Assembly (NCBI RefSeq): GCF_003989825.1
Contig: NZ_RZHE01000002.1
Coordinates: forward strand, 186,001-250,000
Source: Vreelandella populi
Lineage (GTDB): Bacteria; Pseudomonadota; Gammaproteobacteria; Pseudomonadales; Halomonadaceae
Direction of reading: 5' to 3'
Length of the DNA: 64,000 nt
Each line of letters starts with the position of its first letter. Position 1 is the stretch's first letter. Positions 1 to 8,232 of the stretch are shown here, piece after piece. The notes beneath the pieces were generated by a model. It had not been told where the DNA came from. It ran no database searches and was given only the letters and a program-made list of their open reading frames with translations. The position numbers and the translations under genes are program-made.

Positions 1-437
1 AACAATTTCGAGCAGGTGCGATTGATGACCCCGTATCACCTTGGAAGCTTGAACTGGTGGCGGGCCTTGTCGATAAAGATGAATCACTTGAAGACGTTGC
101 CCGACGTGAGTCCCTGGAAGAGGCGGGTTGCGAAGTAGGCTCTCTGACGCTGATACATACGTATTATCCTAGCCCGGGCGCCTGCAATGAGCGTGTAACG
201 CTTTTTTGCGGGCTGGTGAATACTCAGGGGTTAGGCGGTATTCATGGCCTGGATGAAGAGCATGAAGATATCCGCGTACACGTTGTGGCTTTTCCTACCG
301 TTTGGGAACTCCTGGGCCAAGGAAGACTCGACAACGCCATGTGTTTAATTGGGTTGCACTGGCTGGCAGGGCAGCGCGCCTCACTGCGTGCGGCTTCCCA
401 GCGAGCGCTCATGCATAGCGAAACCGACGAGGAGTGA
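1..437 (+). CDS. nudF: ADP-ribose pyrophosphatase (NUDIX), 5' end outside window
   Basis: This is the C-terminal two thirds of a NUDIX hydrolase that splits ADP-ribose into AMP and ribose 5-phosphate. The open frame runs from base 3 with no stop, so the true start lies upstream; the GTG at 57 is internal. A complete Nudix box begins at Gly64 nt-wise just after base 62: GLVDKDE, seven residues, then RESLEEAGC, which fits G-x5-E-x7-RE-U-xEE-x-G-U. The preceding ELVAG and following YPSPGACNE stretches are typical of NudF rather than other NUDIX families. It is followed directly by a DUF1249 gene and cpdA, the order seen in enterobacteria (nudF-yqiB-cpdA), which supports the call. The stop codon (435-437) lies 2 bases before the next ATG, so translation is probably coupled. 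Confidence 0.92.
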   Translation, partial: QFRAGAIDDPVSPWKLELVAGLVDKDESLEDVARRESLEEAGCEVGSLTLIHTYYPSPGACNERVTLFCGLVNTQGLGGIHGLDEEHEDIRVHVVAFPTVWELLGQGRLDNAMCLIGLHWLAGQRASLRAASQRALMHSETDEE

Positions 438-439
438 GC

Positions 440-886
440 ATGGCGAGAACAGCTTATGTCACCGATTTGAAATCACTCCAAGGGGAGTGCAGCGCCAACT
501 ACCTGCGCCTTTCACGCCTGGTGGGGGATATGGAGAGCGGCCAGCGTCGTGAAATTGCACTAAGCAGTAACGATCGCCATTTTGGCGACCTGCAGCTGAC
601 CATCGTAGAGCAGGCGCCTTATACCACCATGGTGGATGTTACCCAAAGTGGCCCTCTGGATGCGATCATGGATGGCCCGCGCATGCGCGTGCACCTTTAT
701 CACGATGTGCGCATGGCTGAAGTGACCGATTTTCAACGCGAGCGCCACTTTAGTGGACGTTATCGCTATCCGAATGCGCGCATGCACCAGCCCGATGAAA
801 AACTTCAGCTCAACCGCTTTTTGGGCGAGTGGCTGGCGCATGGGTTAGCCCATGGGCATGCGTATGATCTGCCGGAGATGCGTTAA
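440..886 (+). CDS. DUF1249 family protein (YqiB-like)
   Basis: A cytosolic protein of about 148 residues of the DUF1249/YqiB family, whose biochemical role is unknown. The frame is open from GTG 434, but ATG 440 (MARTAYVTDL) fits the family start better and comes right after the nudF stop. The middle contains a conserved-looking block with HLYHDVRMAEV followed by a YPN motif and a QPDEKLQLNRFL segment, which is characteristic of the family. No signal peptide or membrane segment is present. It sits between nudF and cpdA, overlapping the cpdA start by one base. That conserved neighbourhood hints at a nucleotide-related housekeeping role, but this is only inference from context. Confidence 0.88.
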   Translation: MARTAYVTDLKSLQGECSANYLRLSRLVGDMESGQRREIALSSNDRHFGDLQLTIVEQAPYTTMVDVTQSGPLDAIMDGPRMRVHLYHDVRMAEVTDFQRERHFSGRYRYPNARMHQPDEKLQLNRFLGEWLAHGLAHGHAYDLPEMR

Positions 887-1620
887 TGCGCCTGGTGCAG
901 ATTACCGATTCTCACCTACATGCAGATATCAGCGCGCGCTCCCGGGCGGGCGTACCCTGGGAGCATTTTCAGCGTGTACTGGCTGCCGCTGTTGCCGAGC
1001 GTCCGGATATCATCGTGTTTACCGGCGATATCAGCCAGGATGAAACCCCTGCTTCCTATGCGCTTGTCAAAAAGGCGATGGCTTCGCTGCCATGCCCTTG
1101 GTTCTGGTTGCCGGGCAATCACGATCAAGTAGAGCTGATGCGTGCCGAGCATCCGCTGTTGGAAGAAGTTGATATGCAGCAGTGGCGTATGCTGTTGCTG
1201 AATACTCAGGTGGCTGGCCAGCCTTACGGTGAGCTGGGTGGTGAGCAGCTTCTGAAGTTAACTGCGCAGTTGGAAGAGGATGATCGGCCTACGCTTATCG
1301 CCATGCATCACCCACCTGTCGATGTGGGGGCTGACTGGATGGACGCCATAGGCCTTCAGGACCGTGAAGCCTTCTGGCAAGTACTGAGTGCCTATCCTCA
1401 AGTTAAAATCGTGCTTTTCGGCCATGCCCATCAAGCTCATGCCCAGCACGTTGCGTTCGCGGAAAACCGTATCGGGGTATACGGCTGTCCGGCAATGTCA
1501 GACCAGTTTATGCCTGGCGCTGAATCTTTTGCCATCGATGAAGCCTCGCGGCCCGGCTATCGAGTAGTGGATTTGCATGGTGAGCAATGGGAAACCTGGA
1601 TTGAGCGTGTTGATGTTTAG
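886..1620 (+). CDS. cpdA: 3',5'-cyclic-AMP phosphodiesterase
   Basis: A calcineurin-like metallophosphoesterase that hydrolyses cAMP to AMP, lowering the signal that activates CRP. The family metal-binding motifs appear in order: D-x-H (TDSHLHAD near residue 8), GDIS-Q-D near residue 48, GNHDQ near residue 79, AMHHPP near residue 143 and FGHAHQAH near residue 182. The protein has 244 residues, a little shorter than the E. coli enzyme (about 275). The ATG overlaps the stop of the DUF1249 gene by one base, so the three genes form one unit. In E. coli the related block continues to parE; here parE is about 12 kb away. Confidence 0.93.
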   Translation: MRLVQITDSHLHADISARSRAGVPWEHFQRVLAAAVAERPDIIVFTGDISQDETPASYALVKKAMASLPCPWFWLPGNHDQVELMRAEHPLLEEVDMQQWRMLLLNTQVAGQPYGELGGEQLLKLTAQLEEDDRPTLIAMHHPPVDVGADWMDAIGLQDREAFWQVLSAYPQVKIVLFGHAHQAHAQHVAFAENRIGVYGCPAMSDQFMPGAESFAIDEASRPGYRVVDLHGEQWETWIERVDV

Positions 1621-1794
1621 CGTTATCGCCCGTTCTATGGCTGTTAGTTTATAAAAGAATAAAAAGATAGTTATTAATTCTTTTGGGTTATTATCGACTC
1701 GGCGTTACTCTATCCGCAATCGAACGTATAACGTTTTAATTCAGCGTGTACTGCAAGCTTATAAACATCGGCTTGTTTTGTGAGGTAGCAGACC
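1621..1794 (+). promoter_or_regulatory. AT-rich promoter region of cysDN
   Basis: This 174-base gap between cpdA and cysD is clearly richer in A and T than the flanking genes. It holds a short inverted repeat at 1723-1735 (AACGT, 3 bases, ACGTT) that overlaps a TATAAC resembling a -10 element, and a GAGGT ribosome site just before the cysD ATG. In many gammaproteobacteria cysDN is activated by CysB, whose sites are degenerate; no convincing CysB site could be assigned by eye. Confidence 0.35.
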
Positions 1795-2757
1795 ATGACT
1801 CAGTTCTCCACTCTCTCTTCGACGCCGCGGCGCGAGGCGCCCGGCGCGCTCAGCGCCGCGCGTCAAACCCATTTGAAACAGCTTGAAGCCGAGTCCATTC
1901 ACATCATTCGTGAAGTGGCGGCTGAGTTCAGTAACCCGGTCATGATGTACTCGATCGGCAAGGACTCTTCGGTGATGCTGCATCTGGCGCGTAAGGCGTT
2001 TTACCCCGGTACGCCGCCATTCCCGCTGATGCACGTGGATACCACCTGGAAGTTTCGCGAAATGATCGAGTTTCGTAATCGTATGGCATCTGAGGCGGGT
2101 ATGGAGCTGATCGTGCACACCAATGAAGAGGGGCGGGCGGCCAATATCAACCCGTTCGACCATGGCAGCGCGAAATATACCGATATCATGAAAACCCAGG
2201 CGCTTAAGCAGGCGCTGGACAAGTACGGGTTTGATGCCGCCTTTGGCGGTGCTCGGCGCGATGAGGAAGCATCTCGGGCCAAGGAGCGCGTCTACTCCTT
2301 CCGTGATAAATACCACCGCTGGGACCCCAAGAATCAGCGCCCCGAACTATGGAACGTGTACAACGCCAAGATCAACAAAGGCGAGTCGATTCGCGTGTTC
2401 CCGCTTTCCAACTGGACGGAGCTGGATATCTGGCAGTACATCTACCTGGAATCGATTCCGATTGTACCGCTTTATTACTCCGCCAAGCGCCCGGTGGTCG
2501 AGCGCGACGGCATGCAGGTCATGGTCGATGACGATCGCCTGCCGCTGGCGCCGGGTGAGGTGCCTGAAGAGAAGTCGGTGCGCTTTAGAACGCTGGGCTG
2601 CTACCCGCTGACCGGCGCGGTCGAGTCTGAAGCCGCGACGCTTCCGGAAATCATTCAGGAAATGCTCTTGACCCGTACCAGCGAGCGCAGCGGCCGGGCC
2701 ATTGATCGCGACCAGGTAGGTTCCATGGAGAAGAAAAAGCGCGAGGGGTACTTCTAA
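1795..2757 (+). CDS. cysD: Sulfate adenylyltransferase small subunit
   Basis: CysD is the catalytic subunit of ATP sulfurylase: it makes adenosine 5'-phosphosulfate from ATP and sulfate, the first step of assimilatory sulfate reduction, driven by GTP hydrolysis in CysN. The sequence has the PAPS-reductase-type fold with the PP-loop-like YSIGKDSSV near residue 52, followed by [16 protein letters not shown] and the C-terminal [12 protein letters not shown]. At 320 residues it is about 15 longer than E. coli CysD owing to an extended N-terminus rich in Ser, Ala and Arg. The start at 1795 follows a GAGGT ribosome site. The stop overlaps the cysN ATG by one base. No cysC or cysH lies next to it. 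Confidence 0.96.
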   Translation: MTQFSTLSSTPRREAPGALSAARQTHLKQLEAESIHIIREVAAEFSNPVMMYSIGKDSSVMLHLARKAFYPGTPPFPLMHVDTTWKFREMIEFRNRMASEAGMELIVHTNEEGRAANINPFDHGSAKYTDIMKTQALKQALDKYGFDAAFGGARRDEEASRAKERVYSFRDKYHRWDPKNQRPELWNVYNAKINKGESIRVFPLSNWTELDIWQYIYLESIPIVPLYYSAKRPVVERDGMQVMVDDDRLPLAPGEVPEEKSVRFRTLGCYPLTGAVESEAATLPEIIQEMLLTRTSERSGRAIDRDQVGSMEKKKREGYF

Positions 2758-4178
2758 TGTCTCATCAGTCCAATTTGATCGCCGACAATATCGAGCAGTA
2801 CCTGCACGAGCACGAGAACAAAGACCTTTTACGGTTCATTACCTGCGGCAGCGTGGACGACGGCAAATCGACGCTGATCGGCCGCTTGTTGCACGACTCC
2901 AAGATGATCTTCGAAGATCAACTCGCTGCGATTACCCAGGCTTCCAAGACGAGCGGTACCACCGGCGATACGGTGGACCTGGCGCTTTTGGTCGATGGCC
3001 TGCAGTCCGAGCGTGAGCAGGGCATTACCATTGATGTAGCCTACCGGTTCTTCTCCACTGATAAGCGCAAGTTCATCATTGCCGATACCCCGGGGCACGA
3101 GCAGTACACGCGCAACATGGCCACAGGCGCCTCGACCGCGAGCCTGGCCATTATCCTGATCGATGCGCGCTATGGCGTACAGACCCAGACGCGCCGCCAC
3201 AGCTTTATCGCCGACCTGCTGGGCATTCAGCACCTGGTGATCGCGGTCAACAAGATGGACTTGATGGGCTTTTCCGAGCAGCGTTTCAACGAAATCGTAG
3301 AAGAGTATCGCACCTTTGCCACCAACCTTCAGGCAAGCGATATCCGGTTTGTGCCGATGTCGGCGCTCAATGGCGACAACGTCGTCAACCGCAGCGAGCA
3401 GACACCCTGGTACAGCGGCGAAACGCTGATCGAGCTACTGGAAAATACCGAGATCAGCCGCGACCAGAACCTGAGCGACCTGCGCCTGCCGGTGCAGTAT
3501 GTGAACCGGCCGAACCTGGATTTTCGCGGCTACTGCGGCACCCTGGCCGCAGGCGTTCTACGCCCGGGGCAAGCGGTGAAAGCGCTGCCTTCCGGCAAGA
3601 TATCCAAAGTGGCGCGCGTGGTTACCTACGATGGTGATTTGAGCGAGGCCTACCCAGGCCAGGCAATCACTGTCACGCTTGAAGATGAGATCGATATTTC
3701 CCGCGGCGACTGGTTGGTAAGCGCTGAGGCGGATGTGCCGCTCTCCAACGCCTTCACGGCGGATATCGTGTGGATGCATGAAACGCCGCTGACGCCCGGC
3801 AAGCTTTACGATTTCAAGCTCGCCACCCGCGATCTTTCCGGTCAGGTACGCGGTATCGAGTATCAGATCGACGTCAATACGTTGGAAAAGCACACAACGG
3901 ATGCGCTGGAGCTGAACGCCATCGCCCGCTGCGAGGTGGAGCTGACGGCAGCTATTCCGGTGGATGATTACCGCACCAGCCCAGGCACCGGCAGCTTTAT
4001 CATTATCGACCGGTTGACCAACGTGACGGTCGGTGCGGGGATGATTCGTGCGGTTGCCTCACGCGAGGCTAGTGCTACACCCACTACCGACTGGGCGGCC
4101 TTTGAGCATGATCTCAATGCGTTGGTAAGAAAGCATTTCCCGCATTGGGAAGCCAAGGATATCCGCGAACTGTTCTAA
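2757..4178 (+). CDS. cysN: Sulfate adenylyltransferase large subunit, GTPase
   Basis: CysN is the EF-Tu-like regulatory GTPase of ATP sulfurylase. The GTP-binding motifs are all visible: GSVDDGKST (G1) near residue 31, an EQGITIDVA switch I segment, [11 protein letters not shown] (G3), NKMDL (G4) and a following SAL (G5). Beta-barrel domains II and III follow. The protein stops at 473 residues, so it has no fused APS kinase (CysC) domain of the CysNC type. It therefore needs a separate CysC if the PAPS branch is used, or an APS reductase acting directly on APS. A hairpin terminator lies just downstream. Confidence 0.96.
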   Translation: MSHQSNLIADNIEQYLHEHENKDLLRFITCGSVDDGKSTLIGRLLHDSKMIFEDQLAAITQASKTSGTTGDTVDLALLVDGLQSEREQGITIDVAYRFFSTDKRKFIIADTPGHEQYTRNMATGASTASLAIILIDARYGVQTQTRRHSFIADLLGIQHLVIAVNKMDLMGFSEQRFNEIVEEYRTFATNLQASDIRFVPMSALNGDNVVNRSEQTPWYSGETLIELLENTEISRDQNLSDLRLPVQYVNRPNLDFRGYCGTLAAGVLRPGQAVKALPSGKISKVARVVTYDGDLSEAYPGQAITVTLEDEIDISRGDWLVSAEADVPLSNAFTADIVWMHETPLTPGKLYDFKLATRDLSGQVRGIEYQIDVNTLEKHTTDALELNAIARCEVELTAAIPVDDYRTSPGTGSFIIIDRLTNVTVGAGMIRAVASREASATPTTDWAAFEHDLNALVRKHFPHWEAKDIRELF

Positions 4179-4195
4179 ACAGTACGCTGTTAGCC

Positions 4196-4229
4196 AAAAG
4201 CCGCTGCTATCTAATAGCGGCGGCTTTTT
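4196..4229. terminator. Bidirectional Rho-independent terminator
   Basis: An 11-pair stem (4199-4209 with 4215-4225, one G-T pair) encloses a 5-base loop. It is flanked by AAAA on the left and TTTTT on the right, so it can terminate both cysN on the plus strand and tupA on the minus strand. It lies between these two convergent genes. Confidence 0.9.
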
Positions 4230-4243
4230 CATGGCAAAAGCGG

Positions 4244-5053
4244 TTATTCAGCGTTAGGGAAAAACAGCTGTTGGCCGTTGACTTCGAAATCGGCAATGGC
4301 TTGCTGACCTTCGCTGGAAAGCAGCCATTCGTGCCACTGAGTGGCCAGGTCGTGTTTCAAGTGTGGGTTGTTCTCAGTGGATAGCAGCAGACTGCCATAC
4401 TGGTTGAACAGCGCTTCGTCGCCTTCAAACAAAATTGTCAGATCTTGCGGGTTCTCAAATGCGACCCAGGTGGCGCGGTCGGTAAAGGTGTAGGCGTTCA
4501 TACCTGCGGCGGTATTGAGGGTTTGCCCCATGCCGCTGCCCAGCTCGCGATACCACTCGCCCTGGGGAGTCACGCCCGCATCTTCCCAAAGCCTTAGCTC
4601 GGCGCGGTTGGTGCCGCTGTCATCGCCGCGTGAGGCAAAGGGCGACTCGCTTTCGGCAATCAGAGCGAAAGCTTCTGCGGCACTTTCACTATCGCTAATG
4701 CCGGCTGGGTCGTCGCTGGGACCTACCAGCACGAAATCGTTGTACATCACGTTCTGGCGTTCAGTGGCGTAGCCGTTGGCCACAAACTGCTCTTCTCCCG
4801 CCGTATCGTGAACCAGCAGGCTGTCAGCATCCCCACGGCGGGCAATCTCGAATGCTTGGCCGGTGCCCACTGCGACAACATGCACCTCGATGCCGGTGGT
4901 ATCGGTGAACGCAGGAATAATCGCGCCAAACAGGCCGGAGCTCTCGGTTGAGGTGGTGGACGCCAGCGTAATAAAGTCATCCTCGGCGAGCAGTGAGGCG
5001 CTCCAAGAAAGACCGACCAACCCGGCTGCTACCAGGGCTGTCGTTTTCTGCAT
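4244..5053 (-). CDS. tupA: Tungstate-type ABC transporter substrate-binding protein
   Basis: A periplasmic oxyanion-binding protein that delivers tungstate (possibly molybdate) to the TupBC permease. Residues 1-23 form a signal peptide ending near LLA-ED. Next comes a Thr/Ser-rich binding stretch (LASTTSTESSG), then VAVGTGQAFEIARRGDAD, LLVHD and MYNDFVLVGP. These blocks are typical of TupA rather than ModA or the WtpA family. It is the last gene of the tupB-tupC-tupA unit, 41 bases after tupC. Tungsten or molybdenum supply would serve pterin-cofactor enzymes. Specificity for tungstate over molybdate cannot be proved from sequence. Confidence 0.88.
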   Translation of the reverse strand: MQKTTALVAAGLVGLSWSASLLAEDDFITLASTTSTESSGLFGAIIPAFTDTTGIEVHVVAVGTGQAFEIARRGDADSLLVHDTAGEEQFVANGYATERQNVMYNDFVLVGPSDDPAGISDSESAAEAFALIAESESPFASRGDDSGTNRAELRLWEDAGVTPQGEWYRELGSGMGQTLNTAAGMNAYTFTDRATWVAFENPQDLTILFEGDEALFNQYGSLLLSTENNPHLKHDLATQWHEWLLSSEGQQAIADFEVNGQQLFFPNAE

Positions 5054-5094
5054 ACGTTTACTCCTTTTTGATAGTTAGGGGGCGCTTAAGTTTG

Positions 5095-5817
5095 TTACCA
5101 CACGAGTTCGCCCCGAATAAATGCGCTTGCCTGAGGCGATCCGGGAGCTTCAAAAAAGTGTTCAGTAGGCGACTGTTCAAGCACCTGACCGCCGTGCATA
5201 AACAGCACCTCATCGGCGAGACGACGCGCCTGATGAAGGTCATGGGTGGTCATGATGATGCGGGTACCCTGCTGATGAAAGGCATTGACTGCGTCCTCTA
5301 CCGCCTTGATGGCGGCAGGGTCGAGGGCCGAGGTGGGCTCGTCCAGGAATAGCACCGACGGATTAAGCAACCAGGCACGTGCTAGCGCCAGACGCTGCTG
5401 CTCGCCGCCAGAAAGTACGCGTGCCGGGCGCTTCGCCAGTGCGGCAAGTCCAAACCTCTCCAGCGCGTTCAGTGCCTGGGCTTTACGCTGGGCGCGTGGC
5501 ACTCGCTGAACCGCCAGAACGTATGTCAGGTTATCCAGCGCCGAGCGGCGCAGCAGTACCGGGCGCTGAAACACCATGGCTTGTACGGGGGGGGCGCCTT
5601 CCCAGCGGATATGCCCGCCGCTGGGGCGCAGTAAGCCGTGGGCCAAGCGCATCAGCAAGCTTTTACCCGCGCCATTAGGGCCCATGATCAGGGTTCGGCG
5701 ACAACCTGAAAACGATACGTTGGTGGGTAGCAGCAAATGGTGGCCGCGATGTTCAAAACGCACTTGGTGTAGATGCTGCCTGGCAATGTCAGCGGGCATG
5801 ATAGTTTCGATCTTCAT
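5095..5817 (-). CDS. tupC: Tungstate ABC transporter ATP-binding protein
   Basis: The ATPase of the tungstate importer, on the cytoplasmic face of the membrane. Walker A is MGPNGAGKS near residue 46, the Q-loop is around VFQRPVLL, the ABC signature is LSGGEQQRLALARA, Walker B is VLFLDEPTSALD, and the switch histidine is in TTHDLHQ. The length of 240 residues matches a simple single-domain ATPase with no C-terminal TOBE or Mop domain, as expected for TupC and unlike ModC. Its ATG overlaps the tupB stop by four bases (5814-5817), which indicates translational coupling. Confidence 0.9.
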   Translation of the reverse strand: MKIETIMPADIARQHLHQVRFEHRGHHLLLPTNVSFSGCRRTLIMGPNGAGKSLLMRLAHGLLRPSGGHIRWEGAPPVQAMVFQRPVLLRRSALDNLTYVLAVQRVPRAQRKAQALNALERFGLAALAKRPARVLSGGEQQRLALARAWLLNPSVLFLDEPTSALDPAAIKAVEDAVNAFHQQGTRIIMTTHDLHQARRLADEVLFMHGGQVLEQSPTEHFFEAPGSPQASAFIRGELVW

Positions 5818-6518
5818 CCCAGTCGCCTCTTGGCTGTTTCACTCACCACGTGGGCCAGGGCGTTGATCAACGTTACCAAACTCAGCAAGACAATGCCCAG
5901 GCCAAGCGCGAGCGGCAGGTTGCCCTTGCTGGTTTCAAGCACAATGCTGGTGGTCATCACCCGCGTGACGCCATCAATATTGCCTCCCACGATCATCACG
6001 GCACCCACCTCGGCGCTGGCACGGCCAAAACCTGCCAATATGACAGTTAAAAGCCCAAAACGAGCGTCCCAGAGCAGGGTAGGTATCATGCGCAGTGGGC
6101 TTAAGCCCAGGGAGCGTAATTGCTCGTCATACTCATTGTGCAGCGACTCGACCTGTTGGCGCGTAAGGGCAGCAATAATCGGCAGTACCAGAATGACTTG
6201 GGCAATCACCATGGCCGAGGGCGAGAACAGCAACCCCCACTGACCCAGCGGCCCGGCGCGAGAAAGCAGTAGATAGACACACAACCCGGCAACGACCGGT
6301 GGAAGTCCCATCAATGCATTTAGCATGACAATGACGATGTTTCGGCCAGGAAAGCGCCACAAGGCGAGTGCGGCACCTAAAGGCAGGGCCAGTAGGCAGG
6401 CAACCAGCACCGCTATCAGGGATATCTGAAGTGACAGGGTGACGATATCAAAAAGCCTCTGATCCATTCCCAGAATCAGAGCAAGCGCAGTGTAAAAAGG
6501 GTTATCACTTACTGGCAT
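5814..6518 (-). CDS. tupB: Tungstate ABC transporter permease
   Basis: The membrane subunit of the importer, with about five to six hydrophobic helices and a BPD_transp_1 fold. The EAA-like cytoplasmic loop is visible at LRSLGLSPLRMIPTLLWD. The start is placed at ATG 6518 (MPVSDNPF), giving 234 residues and a short lead before DQRLFDIVTLSL, as in other TupB proteins. The frame is open further upstream to 6629, but that stretch would encode a repetitive NTF-K-VFINTF peptide that merely reflects the non-coding tandem repeat at 6545-6597. It is first in the operon and divergent from the regulator at 6679. Confidence 0.88.
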   Translation of the reverse strand: MPVSDNPFYTALALILGMDQRLFDIVTLSLQISLIAVLVACLLALPLGAALALWRFPGRNIVIVMLNALMGLPPVVAGLCVYLLLSRAGPLGQWGLLFSPSAMVIAQVILVLPIIAALTRQQVESLHNEYDEQLRSLGLSPLRMIPTLLWDARFGLLTVILAGFGRASAEVGAVMIVGGNIDGVTRVMTTSIVLETSKGNLPLALGLGIVLLSLVTLINALAHVVSETAKRRLG

Positions 6519-6544
6519 GACGTCCGCATCATTTTTTAAGAACG

Positions 6545-6597
6545 TGTTTATAAAAACCTGTTTATAAAACGTATTTATAAGGCGTGTTTGTAAAGCG
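6545..6597. repeat. Four tandem 13-14 bp imperfect repeats upstream of tupB
   Basis: Four copies of a 9-base core occur in a row: TGTTTATAA (6545-6553), TGTTTATAA (6559-6567), TATTTATAA (6572-6580) and TGTTTGTAA (6585-6593), with spacing of 14, 13 and 13 bases. The array lies between the tupB start and the divergent regulator gene. Position and regular spacing suggest an operator array or a multimeric binding site, but this is inference. Confidence 0.6.
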
Positions 6598-6641
6598 GCA
6601 TTATTGTACGTTATGTTGCCTGATTGCACTGACAGCTGAAA

Positions 6642-6660
6642 TATATGCAGCTATATGCAG
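6642..6660. promoter_or_regulatory. Direct repeat in the regulator promoter region
   Basis: TATATGCAG occurs twice with a 10-base period (6642-6650 and 6652-6660), ending 18 bases before the regulator ATG at 6679. One helical turn of spacing suits a dimeric regulator bound on one DNA face, so autoregulation is possible. Confidence 0.35.
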
Positions 6661-6678
6661 TAAATTGAGGGCGAGACT

Positions 6679-7560
6679 ATGTTTAGGGAGTACCTTACCA
6701 CCAGCGAAGTGGCTGATTATCTGCGCCTGAAAGAGCGCAAGGTGTACGATTTGGTGCGCCAGGGGCAAATCCCCTGCAGCCGGGCTGCGGGTAAGCTGCT
6801 TTTTCCTCGCCAGCGTGTTGATATGTGGCTGCTCAATCATCTAGAGGGGGACCAGGCCCAGCGACTGCCACTGCCAATGGTGCTAGCCGGTAGCCAGGAC
6901 CCGCTTCTTGAGTGGGCGTTGCGTGAAAGCGGCAGTGAAGTAGCTTTATTGTGCCACGGCAGTTGGGATGGTGTTCGTCGTCTGGTGGGCGGAAAGGCAC
7001 TGCTGGCCGGCGTGCATCTGCTGCACCCTGAGACGAGAAGCTACAACGACCCTGCCATGCTCGGCCTGGGGGGCATGCGTGATCTTGTCATCATCCACTG
7101 GGCAAAGCGGCGCCAGGGGCTGCTGGTAGCATCGAATAACCCTCTAGGAATCCAAACGCTTAAGGATATTGCTCGGCCGGGGCTTACGATTGCTCATCGC
7201 CAGCCCGATGCTGGCGCAGCGCAGTTGCTTAAATGCCTGTTGGAGGAAGCCGCTATTGATGCTCGCCAGATCGGATGGGCCGCGCACGCTTCTCAGAGTG
7301 AAGATGATCTGGCCCTAAGCATTCGCCAGGGCGACGCGGATGCAGGGCTTGGAGTCGAGGCCGCCGCCCGTCGTCAGCAGCTCTCGTTTATTCCCCTGCG
7401 CGATGAGTCGTTTGATCTTGTCATGCCGCGCCGAAGCTACTTCGAACCGGCCATTCAAACGTTGATGAGCTTTACCCGCCAGATGCGTTTCCGGCAGCAG
7501 GCCGACAGTCTAGGAGGCTATGATATTAGCCAGTTAGGCTGCGTGCTGTACAACGCTTAA
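6679..7560 (+). CDS. HTH/PBP-like one-component regulator, probably oxyanion responsive
   Basis: A 293-residue cytosolic regulator. Residues about 4-52 form an excisionase/MerR-like helix-turn-helix (HTH_17 type): YLTTSEVADYLRLKERKVYDL, with a typical wing (GKLLFPRQRVDMWL). Residues about 65-285 resemble a substrate-binding-protein-like domain (PBP_like, PF12727 type), with SNNPLGIQTLKDI and a RQPDAGAAQLL block. There is no signal peptide, so the binding domain senses a ligand inside the cell. It faces the tupBCA operon across 160 bases that contain two repeat arrays, so control of tup expression by tungstate or molybdate is the best inference. No ModE Mop domain is present. Confidence 0.8.
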   Translation: MFREYLTTSEVADYLRLKERKVYDLVRQGQIPCSRAAGKLLFPRQRVDMWLLNHLEGDQAQRLPLPMVLAGSQDPLLEWALRESGSEVALLCHGSWDGVRRLVGGKALLAGVHLLHPETRSYNDPAMLGLGGMRDLVIIHWAKRRQGLLVASNNPLGIQTLKDIARPGLTIAHRQPDAGAAQLLKCLLEEAAIDARQIGWAAHASQSEDDLALSIRQGDADAGLGVEAAARRQQLSFIPLRDESFDLVMPRRSYFEPAIQTLMSFTRQMRFRQQADSLGGYDISQLGCVLYNA

Positions 7561-7668
7561 GTACGCCGTTACTAGGCTGCTTCACCTTCTTCGCTTGACG
7601 ATTGTACAAGATGCGCCAAACTGTTAAGGCGTTGTTAACGCAAAAATCATCACGAAATGGAGAGCATG

Positions 7669-8232
7669 ATGAATCAAGCACTGAATGGTAAACGTGTAGC
7701 AATTGTTGCGGCCGATGGCTTTGAAGAATCTGAATTAAGCTCGCCACGCGATGCACTGAAAAACGCGGGTGTTGAAGTTGATATTGTGACACCCGACGGT
7801 AAGGGTATCCGCGCTTGGGCTGAAACCGACTGGGGTGATACTTACCAGGCCGATAAATCACTTTCTGATGTGAGCGAGTCTGACTACCACGCGCTGGTGC
7901 TGCCGGGTGGGCTGTTCAACCCCGATGAGCTGCGCATGAACGAAGACGCTTTGAGCTTCGTGAAAGCTTTCTTCCAGGCGGGCAAGCCGGTTGCCGCTAT
8001 CTGCCACGCGCCCTGGATTCTTATTAACGCAGGCGTCGTAGACGGTCGCAAGATGACCTCTGTACCGAGCGTTGCCCAGGATTTACGTAACGCCGGTGCT
8101 AACTGGGTGGACGAAGCCGTGGTGTGTGATAACGCCTTGGTGACCAGCCGTACCCCAAAAGACCTGGACGCGTTCAATGCTAAGCTCCTAGAAGAGCTTC
8201 AAGAAGGTCGTCATTCAGGCCAGCACGCCTAA
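7669..8232 (+). CDS. PfpI/DJ-1 family (type 1 glutamine amidotransferase-like) protein
   Basis: A 187-residue DJ-1/PfpI superfamily protein, the group once called protease I and now linked to protein deglycation or glyoxalase-like activity. The nucleophile elbow is AAICHAPW with Cys112 followed by His113, and an upstream acidic residue occurs in DGFEESEL near residue 19. ATG 7669 is preferred over 7666 and 7657 because GGAGAG at 7659-7664 is then correctly spaced. The stop overlaps the next gene's ATG by one base. A general stress role is likely; the substrate is unknown. Confidence 0.87.
   Translation: MNQALNGKRVAIVAADGFEESELSSPRDALKNAGVEVDIVTPDGKGIRAWAETDWGDTYQADKSLSDVSESDYHALVLPGGLFNPDELRMNEDALSFVKAFFQAGKPVAAICHAPWILINAGVVDGRKMTSVPSVAQDLRNAGANWVDEAVVCDNALVTSRTPKDLDAFNAKLLEELQEGRHSGQHA

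Noticed and set aside
1759..2316. Minus-strand open frame of 185 codons inside cysD
   Set aside because: It is opposite the well-supported cysD gene and its composition follows the reverse complement of those codons.
6519..6629. Longer N-terminus for TupB
   Set aside because: The added peptide repeats the same short motif because it reads through the tandem repeat array; the family start is at 6518.
7526..7861. Minus-strand open frame of 111 codons
   Set aside because: It lies over the 3' end of the regulator and the start of the PfpI-like gene, has no family resemblance and no ribosome site; it is a shadow frame.
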